This document shows positions 1 to 7,761 of a stretch of DNA of 64,000 nt, piece after piece. The translations under genes were made by a program, and so were the position numbers. This stretch comes from CAHJXG01 sp965277495 (GTDB lineage: Bacteria > Pseudomonadota > Alphaproteobacteria > Acetobacterales > Acetobacteraceae). Location: the NCBI GenBank assembly GCA_965277495.1, contig OZ255824.1, positions 1,240,001 to 1,304,000 of the forward strand, written 5' to 3'. How positions within the stretch are numbered: the first letter of the stretch is position 1; every line of letters begins with the position of its first letter. Below the pieces are notes generated by a model. The model had not been told where the DNA came from, did not search any database, and saw only the letters and a list, made by a program, of their open reading frames with translations.

Positions 1-2
1 CG

Positions 3-251
3 CAGTGGCTGCAAGCGCTCGGCAGCCTGAGCAGCATCGACATCGTCGAGCTGATTTACCGGACCGACGTGTCGCAGGGACAGTCGAAGGATTACGAGTT
101 CAGCCGGGCGACGATGGAGGCACGCTGGGCGCAGGGCTTCGAAGATGCGCGCACGACGCTGGAAGCCGCCCCATGGCTGGCGCCGATGCCGCCCGAGGTC
201 GGCGCACGCACCTTCGACGTGCTGCGGCCCGAAACCATGGCGCTGAAATAG
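3..251 (+). CDS. Patatin-like phospholipase, C-terminal fragment (DUF3734 tail)
   Basis: The 82 residues at the left edge are the carboxy end of a gene that starts outside the window. The segment QSKDYEFSR (fragment residues 27-35) followed by a spaced W, G and D, and a short C-terminal tail with FDVLR, match the DUF3734 region that follows the catalytic domain in patatin-like lipid acyl hydrolases. The catalytic Gly-x-Ser-x-Gly and Asp lie upstream and cannot be seen. The gene ends with TAG at 249-251. The family call rests on this tail alone, so the enzyme's substrate is not determined. Confidence 0.7.
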   Translation, partial: QWLQALGSLSSIDIVELIYRTDVSQGQSKDYEFSRATMEARWAQGFEDARTTLEAAPWLAPMPPEVGARTFDVLRPETMALK

Positions 252-311
252 CGGAGCCGCGGGCACGATGAGCCACGCCCGACAGGCCCCCCAGCCGCTG
301 ATTTTTTCAAG

Positions 312-396
312 TGGTGCGGGCGGTCGGAATCGAACCGACACTCCTTGCGGAACCGGATTTTGAGTCCGGCGCGTCTACCAGTTCCACCACGCCCGC
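312..396 (-). tRNA. tRNA-Leu (anticodon CAA)
   Basis: Read on the minus strand, the acceptor arm GCGGGCG pairs with CGCCCGC. There is a long variable arm, as expected of a class II tRNA, and the anticodon loop CTCAAAA gives CAA. The TTCGATT T-loop and an encoded CCA end (312-314) are present. The length of 85 nt is normal for tRNA-Leu. Confidence 0.95.
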
Positions 397-509
397 AGCG
401 CGCTATCCATGCCAGAGCCGGACCGGCGCGACAAGCCGATTGCGGCAACAAGCCTGGAAATGCCGTTTGCATCCAGCCGGGACCGGCGTTATACGGGCGT
501 CCCACCTGA

Positions 510-585
510 TCCCGAATAGCTCAGCTGGTAGAGCAAGCGACTGTTAATCGCTCGGTCGTTGGTTCGAGTCCAACTTCGGGAGCCA
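510..585 (+). tRNA. tRNA-Asn (anticodon GTT)
   Basis: The acceptor arm TCCCGAA (510-516) pairs with TTCGGGA (575-581), followed by discriminator G and encoded CCA (583-585). The anticodon loop CTGTTAA gives GTT, and the T-loop TTCGAGT is standard. It is 76 nt long and lies between tRNA-Leu and the phn locus. Confidence 0.95.
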
Positions 586-600
586 GGGCGGGCCGTCGGA

Positions 601-1356
601 TCATGGCTCGAACATGATCTGCACGCGGCTACTGGGATAGTGGGAGATGCCGAACTCCACTATGGCGCCCGCCAGGTCCACGTTGATATTCTCGCACACC
701 AGCAACGGACGGCGGCGCGCCACATGCAGCAGTCCCGCCTCGGCCGCGGTGGGCATGCGGGCCGACACGCGGGTGACCTGCCGCCGGTAATCGGCAATCC
801 CGACCGCCTGCAGCGCGTCCGTGACCGATGTTGCGGTGCGCAGCGCAACAAGCAGCCCTGGCCGCGCAGCCAGCGGGAAATAGTGCCTCGCCAGGCTGAC
901 CGGCACACCATCCGCCATGCCCAGCCGCTCGAATAGCGCCACCGTCACGCCCCGCGCAATGCCGAGCCCAGCCGCGACCTGCGCCGTCGCGGCGACCGGT
1001 CCGACATGCAGGACCCGGCCCGTCGGCTCCTTGTTCTGTTTACGGATCCATTCGCTGAACCGGGTGCGCGGCGCGACGGCGTAGTCGATCCGGTCCTCCG
1101 CCACGAAGGAGCCGCGGCCCTGCTCGACGCGGACCAGGCCGGAGCGGGCCAGGGCCTCGATGGCGCGGCGCACGGTATGCCGGTTGACGCCGTGCTGGGC
1201 GGCGAGCTGCGCCTCGGTGGGCAGGCGGTCGCCGGGCTGCAGGCCGCCGGGGCCAATGCCGGACGAGACCGAATGGGCGATCTGGCGCCAAAGCGGGGAA
1301 CCGGGCTTTGGGCCGGATTTCCCGGACGCATCCGCCTTCCCGGCCACTTCCGTCAT
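601..1356 (-). CDS. phnF: GntR-family (HutC/PhnF subfamily) regulator of phosphonate genes
   Basis: This 251-residue protein has an N-terminal winged helix-turn-helix (about residues 22-90, with the GntR pattern GDRLPTEAQLAAQ followed by R-x-T-V-R-R-A). The C-terminal UTRA ligand-binding domain spans about 105-245. The length and layout are those of PhnF, which represses C-P lyase operons until a phosphonate-derived or phosphate-linked signal is bound. The gene diverges from phnG across a 94-bp gap holding a 12-bp palindrome that fits a dimeric HutC-type regulator. Family and neighbourhood agree, so the assignment is strong; the effector is not deducible. Confidence 0.9.
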   Translation of the reverse strand: MTEVAGKADASGKSGPKPGSPLWRQIAHSVSSGIGPGGLQPGDRLPTEAQLAAQHGVNRHTVRRAIEALARSGLVRVEQGRGSFVAEDRIDYAVAPRTRFSEWIRKQNKEPTGRVLHVGPVAATAQVAAGLGIARGVTVALFERLGMADGVPVSLARHYFPLAARPGLLVALRTATSVTDALQAVGIADYRRQVTRVSARMPTAAEAGLLHVARRRPLLVCENINVDLAGAIVEFGISHYPSSRVQIMFEP

Positions 1357-1398
1357 GCAATGGTCATCCTGCGCGCCCCGTTCCTGTGCGACTTCGGC

Positions 1399-1436
1399 TT
1401 GACGCTAGCGGTGCCGCCGCATACTTGTCTAGACAA
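1399..1436 (+). promoter_or_regulatory. Candidate phnG promoter with overlapping PhnF operator
   Basis: TTGTCTAGACAA (1425-1436) is a perfect 12-bp palindrome in the phnF-phnG gap. It has the spacing typical of GntR/HutC-type operators. TTGACG at 1399-1404 is a possible -35 box, which would place the -10 element around 1420-1427, overlapping the palindrome. This arrangement suits repression by occlusion. The palindrome is seen directly; the promoter and the link to PhnF are inferred. Confidence 0.55.
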
Positions 1437-1450
1437 CTTCGGAGTGTCCG

Positions 1451-1906
1451 GTGCCGGTTCCATCCCCCGTTTCGCAGGATTGCCGCCGCCGCTGGATGGC
1501 AGTGCTCGCCCGCGCCACCGCAGGCGAGCTGGCCGCCGCCGCCGATGGGCGCTTGCCCGCCTTTACCCGGCTGCGTGGGCCGGAGGCCGGGCTCGTCATG
1601 CTCCGTGGACGCGCGGGCGGGGCGGGCGCGCCGTTCAACCTGGGCGAGGCGACGGTGGCGCGCTGCACGGTGCGGACCGTGGACGGCTGGGTCGGGCACG
1701 CCTATTGCCTGGGCCGCGACCTGCGCCAAGCCGAGCTGGCGGCGGCGCTCGATGCGGCCCTGCAGGACCCGGCCCGGACGCTGGAACTGGACGCCGCCGT
1801 CATCCAACCCTTGGCGACCGCACAGGCGGCGCGTCGCGAAACCCTGGCGCGCAGGGCCGCCGCGACCCAGGTGCAGTTCTTCACCTTGGCGACGATGCGG
1901 TCATGA
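1451..1906 (+). CDS. phnG: C-P lyase core subunit PhnG
   Basis: This 151-residue protein matches PhnG in length and position. PhnG is part of the PhnGHIJ core complex that attaches methylphosphonate-type substrates to ribose and cleaves the C-P bond. The segment with G-E-A-T-V-x-R-C (about residues 60-67), then W-V-G-H-x-Y-x-x-G-R-D, is characteristic. The GTG start at 1451 follows GGAG (1441-1444) with six bases of spacing. The stop overlaps the phnH start in an ATGA. It is the first gene of the phn operon and lies just downstream of the proposed PhnF operator. Confidence 0.92.
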   Translation: MPVPSPVSQDCRRRWMAVLARATAGELAAAADGRLPAFTRLRGPEAGLVMLRGRAGGAGAPFNLGEATVARCTVRTVDGWVGHAYCLGRDLRQAELAAALDAALQDPARTLELDAAVIQPLATAQAARRETLARRAAATQVQFFTLATMRS

Positions 1907-2490
1907 GCGGAACCTGCATGGCCGTGACCCACCCCGGCTTTGCCGACCCGGTAGGCGGCAGCCAGGCCTGCTTCCGTGCCATCCTGGACGCCATGGCCCG
2001 GCCCGGGCGCATCCTAGCGGTTCCGTCCGCGATGAACGCGCCAGCCATGCTCGATCCGGCGACCGCGGCGGTGCTGTTGACGCTGGCGGACGCCGACACG
2101 CCGCTTTGGCTCGACGGGGCGGCTTCCGCGGCGCGGGACTGGATCGCTTTCCATTGCGGCGCGCCTGGTGCCGCAGCCCCGTCGGCCGCGCTGGCGCTGG
2201 CGTTGGGGCCGGTTCGGCTGGACGCGTTCCCGGCGGGGACGGACGACGTGCCGGAGCTAGGGGCGACCATCATCCTGCAGGTCGCGGCTTTGGGCCGTGG
2301 CGCCCGGTTCGAGCTTTCAGGCCCGGGGCTTGCGACGCCGGCGACGCTGGCCGTTGACGGGTTGCCCAGCGGGTTCGCGGCCGAATGGGCGGCCAATCGC
2401 GCGCTGTTCCCGCGCGGCGTCGACGTGGTGCTATGCGCCGGCGACCGGGTTGCGGCGTTGCCGCGCACCGTCCAGATCAGGGCAGCTTAG
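1903..2490 (+). CDS. phnH: C-P lyase core subunit PhnH
   Basis: The 195-residue product has the usual PhnH length (E. coli about 194). Its N-terminal segment (GFADPVGGSQACFR, then I-L-D-A-M-A-R-P-G, about residues 9-33) is diagnostic. In the C-P lyase core, PhnH has a PLP-transferase-like fold without the PLP lysine and helps assemble PhnGHI, which transfers the phosphonate to the ribose of a nucleoside triphosphate. The ATG at 1903 overlaps the phnG stop, and phnI begins on the base after the phnH stop, so translation is probably coupled throughout. Confidence 0.92.
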   Translation: MSGTCMAVTHPGFADPVGGSQACFRAILDAMARPGRILAVPSAMNAPAMLDPATAAVLLTLADADTPLWLDGAASAARDWIAFHCGAPGAAAPSAALALALGPVRLDAFPAGTDDVPELGATIILQVAALGRGARFELSGPGLATPATLAVDGLPSGFAAEWAANRALFPRGVDVVLCAGDRVAALPRTVQIRAA

Positions 2491-3609
2491 ATGGCCTATG
2501 TCGCGGTCAAGGGCGGCGAGCGGGCGATCGACGCCGCGCATGAATGGCTGGCGTGCGTCCGCCGGGGCGATCCGGCCGTTCCGGCGCTGACGACGGCGCA
2601 GATCGCCGAACAGCTCGGACGCGCCGTGGACCGCGTGATGGCAGAGGGGTCGCTGCATGACCGGGAGCTCGCGGCGTTGGCGATCCAACAGGCCCAGGGC
2701 GACCTGATCGAGGCCGCGTTCCTGCTCCGCGCCTACCGCACCACCCTGCCCCGGTTCGCCCATAGCCGGCCCGTCGATACCGCCGCGATGCTGGCCATCC
2801 GGCGCGTATCCGCCATCTTCAAGGACCTGCCCGGCGGGCAGATTCTCGGGCCGACCTACGACTACACGCACCGGCTGCTCGACTTTGCCATGCCGGATGC
2901 GCCGTCCGCGCCTTCGGAGACCGACACCGGGCCGCAGACGCTCGCGCCCGCCTTCGGCATCCTCGGGCGGGAGGGCCTGATCGAGCCGGACGGCGCAATG
3001 CCCGACGCAGCGCCCGGGGACCTCACGCGCGAACCGCTGGCCCTCCCGGCGGCGCGTGACCTGCGGCTGCAGGCGTTGGCGCGCGGCGATGAGGGATTTT
3101 TGCTGGCGCTCGGCTACTCGACGCAGCGCGGCTACGGCAACAACCACCCGTTCGTCGGCGAGCTGCGCGTGGGCGAGGCGTCCGTCGAGATCGAGCCGCC
3201 AGAGCTCGGTTTCGCCATCGACATCGGCGACATCGTGCTGACGGAATGCCAGATGGTGAACCAGTTCACCGGCAGCCGGACCGCGCCGCCACAGTTCACC
3301 CGAGGCTACGGTCTATGCTTCGGCCACTCCGAGCGGCGCGCGATGGGCATGTCGCTGGTGGACCGCGCGCTGCGCTCGGACGAGCTGGGCGAACACGCTG
3401 GGGCGCCGGCGCAGGATGTGGAGTTCGTGCTGTCGCACTGCGACAATGTGGAGGCGACCGGCTTCGTCGAGCACCTGAAGCTGCCGCACTACGTCGATTT
3501 CCAGAGCGAGCTGGAGACGGTGCGCCGCATGCGCACCGACGCCGCGGGGCGCGGAGCGGCCGACATCCAAGGGGATGCGGCGGCCGACATCCAAGGGGAT
3601 GCGGCGTGA
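2491..3609 (+). CDS. phnI: C-P lyase core subunit PhnI
   Basis: PhnI is the nucleosidase-like subunit that displaces adenine from ATP with phosphonate. This protein is 372 residues, about 18 longer than the E. coli form. The body is ordinary: start MAYVAVKGGERAI, then L-P-G-G-Q-I-L-G-P-T-Y-D-Y-T-H-R near 111-126, and Q-R-G-Y-G-N-N-H-P-F around 211-220. The extra length is largely the C-terminus, where the octapeptide ADIQGDAA occurs twice in tandem. That duplication also doubles the ribosome-binding sequence of the next gene. ATG at 2491 directly abuts the phnH stop, and the PhnI stop overlaps the phnJ GTG. Confidence 0.93.
   Translation: MAYVAVKGGERAIDAAHEWLACVRRGDPAVPALTTAQIAEQLGRAVDRVMAEGSLHDRELAALAIQQAQGDLIEAAFLLRAYRTTLPRFAHSRPVDTAAMLAIRRVSAIFKDLPGGQILGPTYDYTHRLLDFAMPDAPSAPSETDTGPQTLAPAFGILGREGLIEPDGAMPDAAPGDLTREPLALPAARDLRLQALARGDEGFLLALGYSTQRGYGNNHPFVGELRVGEASVEIEPPELGFAIDIGDIVLTECQMVNQFTGSRTAPPQFTRGYGLCFGHSERRAMGMSLVDRALRSDELGEHAGAPAQDVEFVLSHCDNVEATGFVEHLKLPHYVDFQSELETVRRMRTDAAGRGAADIQGDAAADIQGDAA
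3556..3603 (+). repeat. Exact 24-bp tandem duplication at the phnI 3' end
   Basis: Two identical 24-base units (3556-3579 and 3580-3603) encode the repeated end of PhnI. Each unit contains AAGGGG, and the downstream copy is placed as the Shine-Dalgarno sequence of phnJ, with GTG at 3606. A third, diverged version of the same coding motif (ADIQEDAA) closes phnJ at about 4452-4475. Confidence 0.9.
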
Positions 3610-4478
3610 GCGGCTACAACTTCGCCTACCTCGACGAGCAGACGAAGCGGATGATCCGCCGGGCCATCCTGAAAGCGGTGGCGATCCCCGGCCACCAGGT
3701 GCCGTTCGGCAGCCGCGAGATGCCGCTGCCCTATGGCTGGGGCACCGGCGGCATCCAGGTGACGGCCAGCATCCTGGGTCCCGCCGACGTGCTGAAGGTG
3801 ATCGACCAGGGCGCCGACGACACCACCAACGCCGTGTCGATTCGCCGCTTTTTCGCCCGCACGGCCGGGGTCGCCACCACGACGCGCACGGTCGAGGCGA
3901 CGGTCATCCAGACCCGGCACCGCATCCCCGAGATCCCGCTGCACGACGGCCAAATCCTGGTCTACCAGGTGCCGCTGCCGGAGCCGATGGCCAAGCTGGA
4001 GCCGAGCCGCGCCGAGGCGACGCGCATGCACGGCCTGGCGGAATATGGCCTGATGCACGTCAAGCTGTATGAGGACATCGCGCGTTACGGACACGTCGCC
4101 AACAGCTACGACTTCCCGGTCATGGTGAACGGCCGCTATTTGATGTCGCCCTCGCCGATCCCCGCCTTCGACAACCCGAAGCTGCACATGATGCCGGCGC
4201 TGCAGTTGTTCGGCGCCGGGCGGGAAAAACGCATCTACGCCGTCCCGCCCTATACCAGCGTGCGTTCGCTTGATTTCGACGACCACCCGTTCCGTGCCGG
4301 ACGGGCGCCGGGCGTGTGCGCCCTCTGCGGCGCGGACGGCAGCTATTTGGACGAGGTCGTGACGGACGACCGGGGCACGCGGATGTTCGTGTGCTCGGAC
4401 ACGGATTATTGCACCGAGCGCGCCGAGGCAGCGCAGCGGAAGGCCGACGAGGCCGATATCCAGGAGGACGCGGCGTGA
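3606..4478 (+). CDS. phnJ: C-P lyase catalytic subunit PhnJ (radical SAM)
   Basis: This 290-residue protein is the radical-SAM enzyme that breaks the carbon-phosphorus bond of ribosylated alkylphosphonates. Cysteines at 238, 241 and 263 (C-A-L-C, then 21 residues, then C) would hold the 4Fe-4S cluster. Cys269, six residues on, corresponds to the catalytic thiyl cysteine; the spacing equals that of E. coli Cys241/244/266/272. Gly29 in the AIPG motif is the expected glycyl-radical position. The GTG start at 3606 overlaps the phnI stop and follows AAGGGG. The C-terminal tail ADIQEDAA resembles the duplicated tail of PhnI. Confidence 0.96.
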   Translation: MSGYNFAYLDEQTKRMIRRAILKAVAIPGHQVPFGSREMPLPYGWGTGGIQVTASILGPADVLKVIDQGADDTTNAVSIRRFFARTAGVATTTRTVEATVIQTRHRIPEIPLHDGQILVYQVPLPEPMAKLEPSRAEATRMHGLAEYGLMHVKLYEDIARYGHVANSYDFPVMVNGRYLMSPSPIPAFDNPKLHMMPALQLFGAGREKRIYAVPPYTSVRSLDFDDHPFRAGRAPGVCALCGADGSYLDEVVTDDRGTRMFVCSDTDYCTERAEAAQRKADEADIQEDAA

Positions 4479-5248
4479 GTGACGTGCTGCTGTCCGCACG
4501 CGGCCTCGGCCTGCGGTTCGGCGCCATCACCGCGCTCGACAACGTCGACGCCGACCTATGGCCCGGCGAGGTGCTGGCCGTCGTCGGCGAGTCCGGCTCA
4601 GGCAAGACCACACTATTAAATGTGCTTTCTGGACGCACGGCGCCCGGCGCGGGGACCGTCTGGTATCAAGACCCCGGCCGCCAACGGCACGACCTGCACG
4701 CCATGCCCGCCCCGCAGCTCCGCGCGCTGCACCGGTCCGACTGGGGCTTCGTGCACCAGAACCCGCGCGACAGCCTGCGCATGCGCGTCTCCGCCGGCGG
4801 CAACGTCGGCGAGCGGCTGATGGCGCAGGGCGTCCGCCACTACGGCCAAATCCGCGCCGCCGCGCAGGACTGGCTGGCCCAGGTCGAAATCGACCCCGCC
4901 CGCATCGACGACATGCCGCACACCTTCTCCGGCGGCATGCTGCAACGCCTGCAGATCGCCCGCACCCTGGTGACCCACCCGCGCCTGGTGTTCATGGACG
5001 AGCCGACCGGCGGCCTCGACGTTTCCGTGCAGGCGCGGCTGCTCGACCTGATCCGCACCCTGGTGACCCGGCTCGGCATCGCCGTCGTGCTGGTGACGCA
5101 CGACATCGCCGTGGCCCGCCTGCTGGCCGGGCGCATGGTGGTGATGCAGCGTGGCCGCGTCGTGGAGGCCGGGCTGACCGACCAGGTGCTGGACGACCCG
5201 CAGCATCCGTATACACAGCTCCTGGTCAGTTCGGTGCTGTCGGCATGA
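4475..5248 (+). CDS. phnK: C-P lyase ATP-binding subunit PhnK
   Basis: This is a 257-residue ABC-type ATPase with Walker A GESGSGKTT at 38-46, signature FSGGM at 151-155 and Walker B LVFMDEP at 171-177. PhnK is not a transporter component. It docks on the PhnGHIJ core, and the ATPase dimer is thought to drive the complex through its catalytic cycle. AGGAGG lies upstream inside phnJ, and the GTG start overlaps the phnJ stop. The order J-K-L is the classic phn order. No membrane permease partner is encoded next to it, as expected for PhnK. Confidence 0.93.
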   Translation: MSDVLLSARGLGLRFGAITALDNVDADLWPGEVLAVVGESGSGKTTLLNVLSGRTAPGAGTVWYQDPGRQRHDLHAMPAPQLRALHRSDWGFVHQNPRDSLRMRVSAGGNVGERLMAQGVRHYGQIRAAAQDWLAQVEIDPARIDDMPHTFSGGMLQRLQIARTLVTHPRLVFMDEPTGGLDVSVQARLLDLIRTLVTRLGIAVVLVTHDIAVARLLAGRMVVMQRGRVVEAGLTDQVLDDPQHPYTQLLVSSVLSA

Positions 5249-5940
5249 TCATGCTGGAGGCCCAGGGCGTGGCCAAGACCTTCATCCTGCATTTGCAGGG
5301 CGGCACGCGCATTCCCGTGCTGGCCGGCGTCGACCTGCAGGTCCGGGCTGGCGAATGCGTGGCGCTGTCGGGGCCGTCGGGCGCCGGCAAGTCGACGCTC
5401 ATGCACAGCCTGTATGGCTCATATCGCGCCGACGCCGGGCACATCCTGGTGCGGCACGGCGGCGGCATGGTGGACATCGCCCGCGCCGACCCGCGTCTGG
5501 TGCTGCGGGTGCGGCGGGACAGCCTGGGCTATGTCAGCCAGTTCCTCCGCGTGGTGCCGCGCGTGCCCGCCTTGGACGTGGTGGCGGAGCCTGCGGTGGC
5601 GCGCGGCGTGCCGCTGGACCGGGCGCGGCGGGATGCGGCGGCGCTGCTCGACCGCTTGAACATCCCGCACCGGCTGCAGGCGCTGCCGCCGGCGACGTTC
5701 TCGGGCGGCGAGCAGCAACGGGTCAACCTGGCGCGCGGCTTCATCGGTGGGCATCCCGTATTGCTGCTGGACGAACCGACGGCGTCGCTTGATAACGTCA
5801 ATCGTAACGTCGTGATACGGATGATCCAGGACGCCACTGCCCGCGGCGTCGCGATCGTCGGCATCTTTCACGACGCTGCGGTCCGCGACGCCGTGGCCGG
5901 ACGCACGCTGCTTGTTCACCCGCACCAGGACGCCGCATGA
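5245..5940 (+). CDS. phnL: C-P lyase ATP-binding subunit PhnL
   Basis: PhnL is the second ABC-type ATPase of the phn operon (231 residues, close to the usual 226). It has Walker A GPSGAGKST at 43-51, the signature FSGGEQQRVNLARGF in the second half, then Walker B VLLLDEPTAS. The insert KTFILHLQGG near the N-terminus is typical of PhnL. Like PhnK it acts on the C-P lyase complex rather than in import. The ATG at 5245 overlaps the phnK stop and the phnL stop overlaps the phnM ATG. An alternative ATG lies two codons downstream (5251). Confidence 0.93.
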   Translation: MIMLEAQGVAKTFILHLQGGTRIPVLAGVDLQVRAGECVALSGPSGAGKSTLMHSLYGSYRADAGHILVRHGGGMVDIARADPRLVLRVRRDSLGYVSQFLRVVPRVPALDVVAEPAVARGVPLDRARRDAAALLDRLNIPHRLQALPPATFSGGEQQRVNLARGFIGGHPVLLLDEPTASLDNVNRNVVIRMIQDATARGVAIVGIFHDAAVRDAVAGRTLLVHPHQDAA

Positions 5941-7070
5941 CAACTATCCTCACCAACGCCCGCCTTGTGCTGCCGGATGCCGTGGTGCTCGGCACCGTCG
6001 TGCTGGACGATGGCCGCATCGTCGACGTGCAGCCCGGACGCAGCGCGGCGCCGGGCGCCATCGACCTCGGCGGCGATACGCTGATGCCCGGCGTCGTCGA
6101 CGTGCACACCGACAACCTGGAGCGCCAGGTGCAGCCCCGCAGCAACGCGCGCTGGCCGTCCCGGTCCGCCATGGTGGCGCACGACGCGCAATGCGCCGCG
6201 GCCGGCGTGACGACGGTGCTGGACGCGCTCTGCCTCGGCGACCTTGGCTTCGACAAGGACCGCGTGCTCACCTTCCACAATGGCGTCGCCGACCTGGACG
6301 CGCTGGATGGCACCGGGCTGCTGAAGTCCGAGCACTTCCTGCATCTGCGCTGCGAGCTGCCGGCGCCTGACATGATGGAGCTGCTCGACCCCGTGGCCGG
6401 CCATCCCCGCGTCCACATGGTCAGCCTGATGGACCACAGCCCCGGCGTCGGCCAGTATGCCAACCTCGACCGCTACCGGAAGATGCGGGTGCGCGAGGGC
6501 CATAACGGCCCCTGGATCGAGAACCGCATCCTGGAGCTGCAGGATCAGCGCGCCCGTATGCGCGGGCCGAACCGCCGCCGGCTGCTGGACCGGATCGTGC
6601 CGCTCGGCATCGTGCTGGCCAGCCACGACGACAACACCGCCGAGGAAGTGGCGGAAAACGCGGCCGACGGCATACGCATCAGCGAATTCCCGGTCTCGAT
6701 GCTCGCCGCGGCCGAGGCGCGGGCGCGCGGGATGGACGTGATCGCCGGGGCGCCGAACATCGTCCGCGGCGGCTCGCACTCCGGCAATGTCGCGGCGGCC
6801 GAGCTGGTGCGGCGCGGCGTGGTGGATGCCTATGCCAGCGACTATGTCCCGTCCAGCATGTTGGAGGCCGCATTCGCCAGCGTCGTCCAGATCGGCATCA
6901 CCCTGCCGCAGGGCGTTGCCATGGTGACGGCGAACCCGGCCCGCATGACCGGGCTGCACGACCGCGGACGGATCGAGGCCGGGCTGCGCGCCGATCTGGT
7001 GCATGTGCGGGAGCACGAGGGCATGCCGGTCGTCCGCCAGGTTTGGCGCGGCGGGGAACGGGTGAGCTGA
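5937..7070 (+). CDS. phnM: RPnTP hydrolase PhnM
   Basis: PhnM is a metal-dependent hydrolase of the amidohydrolase superfamily that removes pyrophosphate from 5'-triphospho-ribosyl phosphonate before C-P cleavage. The 377-residue length equals the family norm. The early metal motif appears as DVHTDNLER (about residues 55-63), followed by a segment rich in His and Asp (SLMDHSPG, ASHDDNT, SDYVPSSML near the end). The ATGA overlap with phnL continues the coupled operon. The stop is followed by a 19-bp gap, the first real break since phnG. Confidence 0.93.
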   Translation: MTTILTNARLVLPDAVVLGTVVLDDGRIVDVQPGRSAAPGAIDLGGDTLMPGVVDVHTDNLERQVQPRSNARWPSRSAMVAHDAQCAAAGVTTVLDALCLGDLGFDKDRVLTFHNGVADLDALDGTGLLKSEHFLHLRCELPAPDMMELLDPVAGHPRVHMVSLMDHSPGVGQYANLDRYRKMRVREGHNGPWIENRILELQDQRARMRGPNRRRLLDRIVPLGIVLASHDDNTAEEVAENAADGIRISEFPVSMLAAAEARARGMDVIAGAPNIVRGGSHSGNVAAAELVRRGVVDAYASDYVPSSMLEAAFASVVQIGITLPQGVAMVTANPARMTGLHDRGRIEAGLRADLVHVREHEGMPVVRQVWRGGERVS

Positions 7071-7089
7071 CCCCTGCGGAGCCGGCCCG

Positions 7090-7761
7090 ATGAGCGTCCG
7101 CGTTGCGCTGTACTACGCGCCCTCGATACATGATCCGCTATGGAAAGCGGGGTGCGCATGGCTGGGCCGCGATCCGGAGACCGCCGCCACACTGCGGCAG
7201 CCCGACGTGCCGGACATCCACGCCGTGACGGCCGACGCCCGGGTTTACGGGTTCCACTGCACCCTGAAGCCGCCGATGCGGCTCGCGACCAATTACGGCG
7301 CGTTCGCCGCCGACGCGGCCGCCCTGGCGCGGGGCATCGCGCCATTCGCCATGCCGCGCCTGCATGTGGCCGACCTTTCCGGCTTCCTCGCGGTGCGGGA
7401 GGCCGAGCCGTGCCCCGCGCTGCATGCCCTCGCCGACGCATGCGTGGCCGGCGTCGACCGCCACCGTGCGCCGCCGGACGAGGCGGAGCTGGCCCGTCGA
7501 CGCAAGGGCGGCCTCTCGGCGGCGCGCGAATCGAACCTAACGCATTGGGGCTATCCCGGGGTGTTCGGCGAATGGCGCTTCCACATGACCCTGACCCGGC
7601 GCCTCTCGGCCAATGAACGCGCCATATTCCAGCCGGCCGCCGAGGCGCATCTGGCCAACGCGTTGCCATACCGGCGCCAAGTCGACGAGATCTGCGTGTT
7701 TACACAGGCTGGCCCGGGCGCCCCGTTCACGATCGCGGAGCGTCTCCCGCTAACCGGTTGA
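7090..7761 (+). CDS. DUF1045 2H-phosphoesterase-like phosphonate protein
   Basis: The 223-residue protein belongs to the DUF1045 family repeatedly found beside C-P lyase genes. Two H-x-T motifs, His56-Cys-Thr58 and His165-Met-Thr167, sit in the two halves, as in 2H phosphoesterases that open cyclic phosphodiesters. In the textbook pathway the product of PhnJ is a ribose 1,2-cyclic phosphate that PhnP opens. No phnP is visible here, so this protein may do that job; this is inference. It follows phnM after 19 bp on the same strand and overlaps the end of phnN tail-to-tail by 35 bp. Confidence 0.82.
   Translation: MSVRVALYYAPSIHDPLWKAGCAWLGRDPETAATLRQPDVPDIHAVTADARVYGFHCTLKPPMRLATNYGAFAADAAALARGIAPFAMPRLHVADLSGFLAVREAEPCPALHALADACVAGVDRHRAPPDEAELARRRKGGLSAARESNLTHWGYPGVFGEWRFHMTLTRRLSANERAIFQPAAEAHLANALPYRRQVDEICVFTQAGPGAPFTIAERLPLTG

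Noticed and set aside
312..585. tRNA pair considered as an integration site for a mobile island
   Set aside because: No integrase, no direct repeat of a tRNA end, and flanking genes are ordinary chromosomal loci.
3556..3603. Short tandem repeat considered as a CRISPR-like or mobile element
   Set aside because: It has only two adjacent units with no spacers, inside the coding end of phnI.
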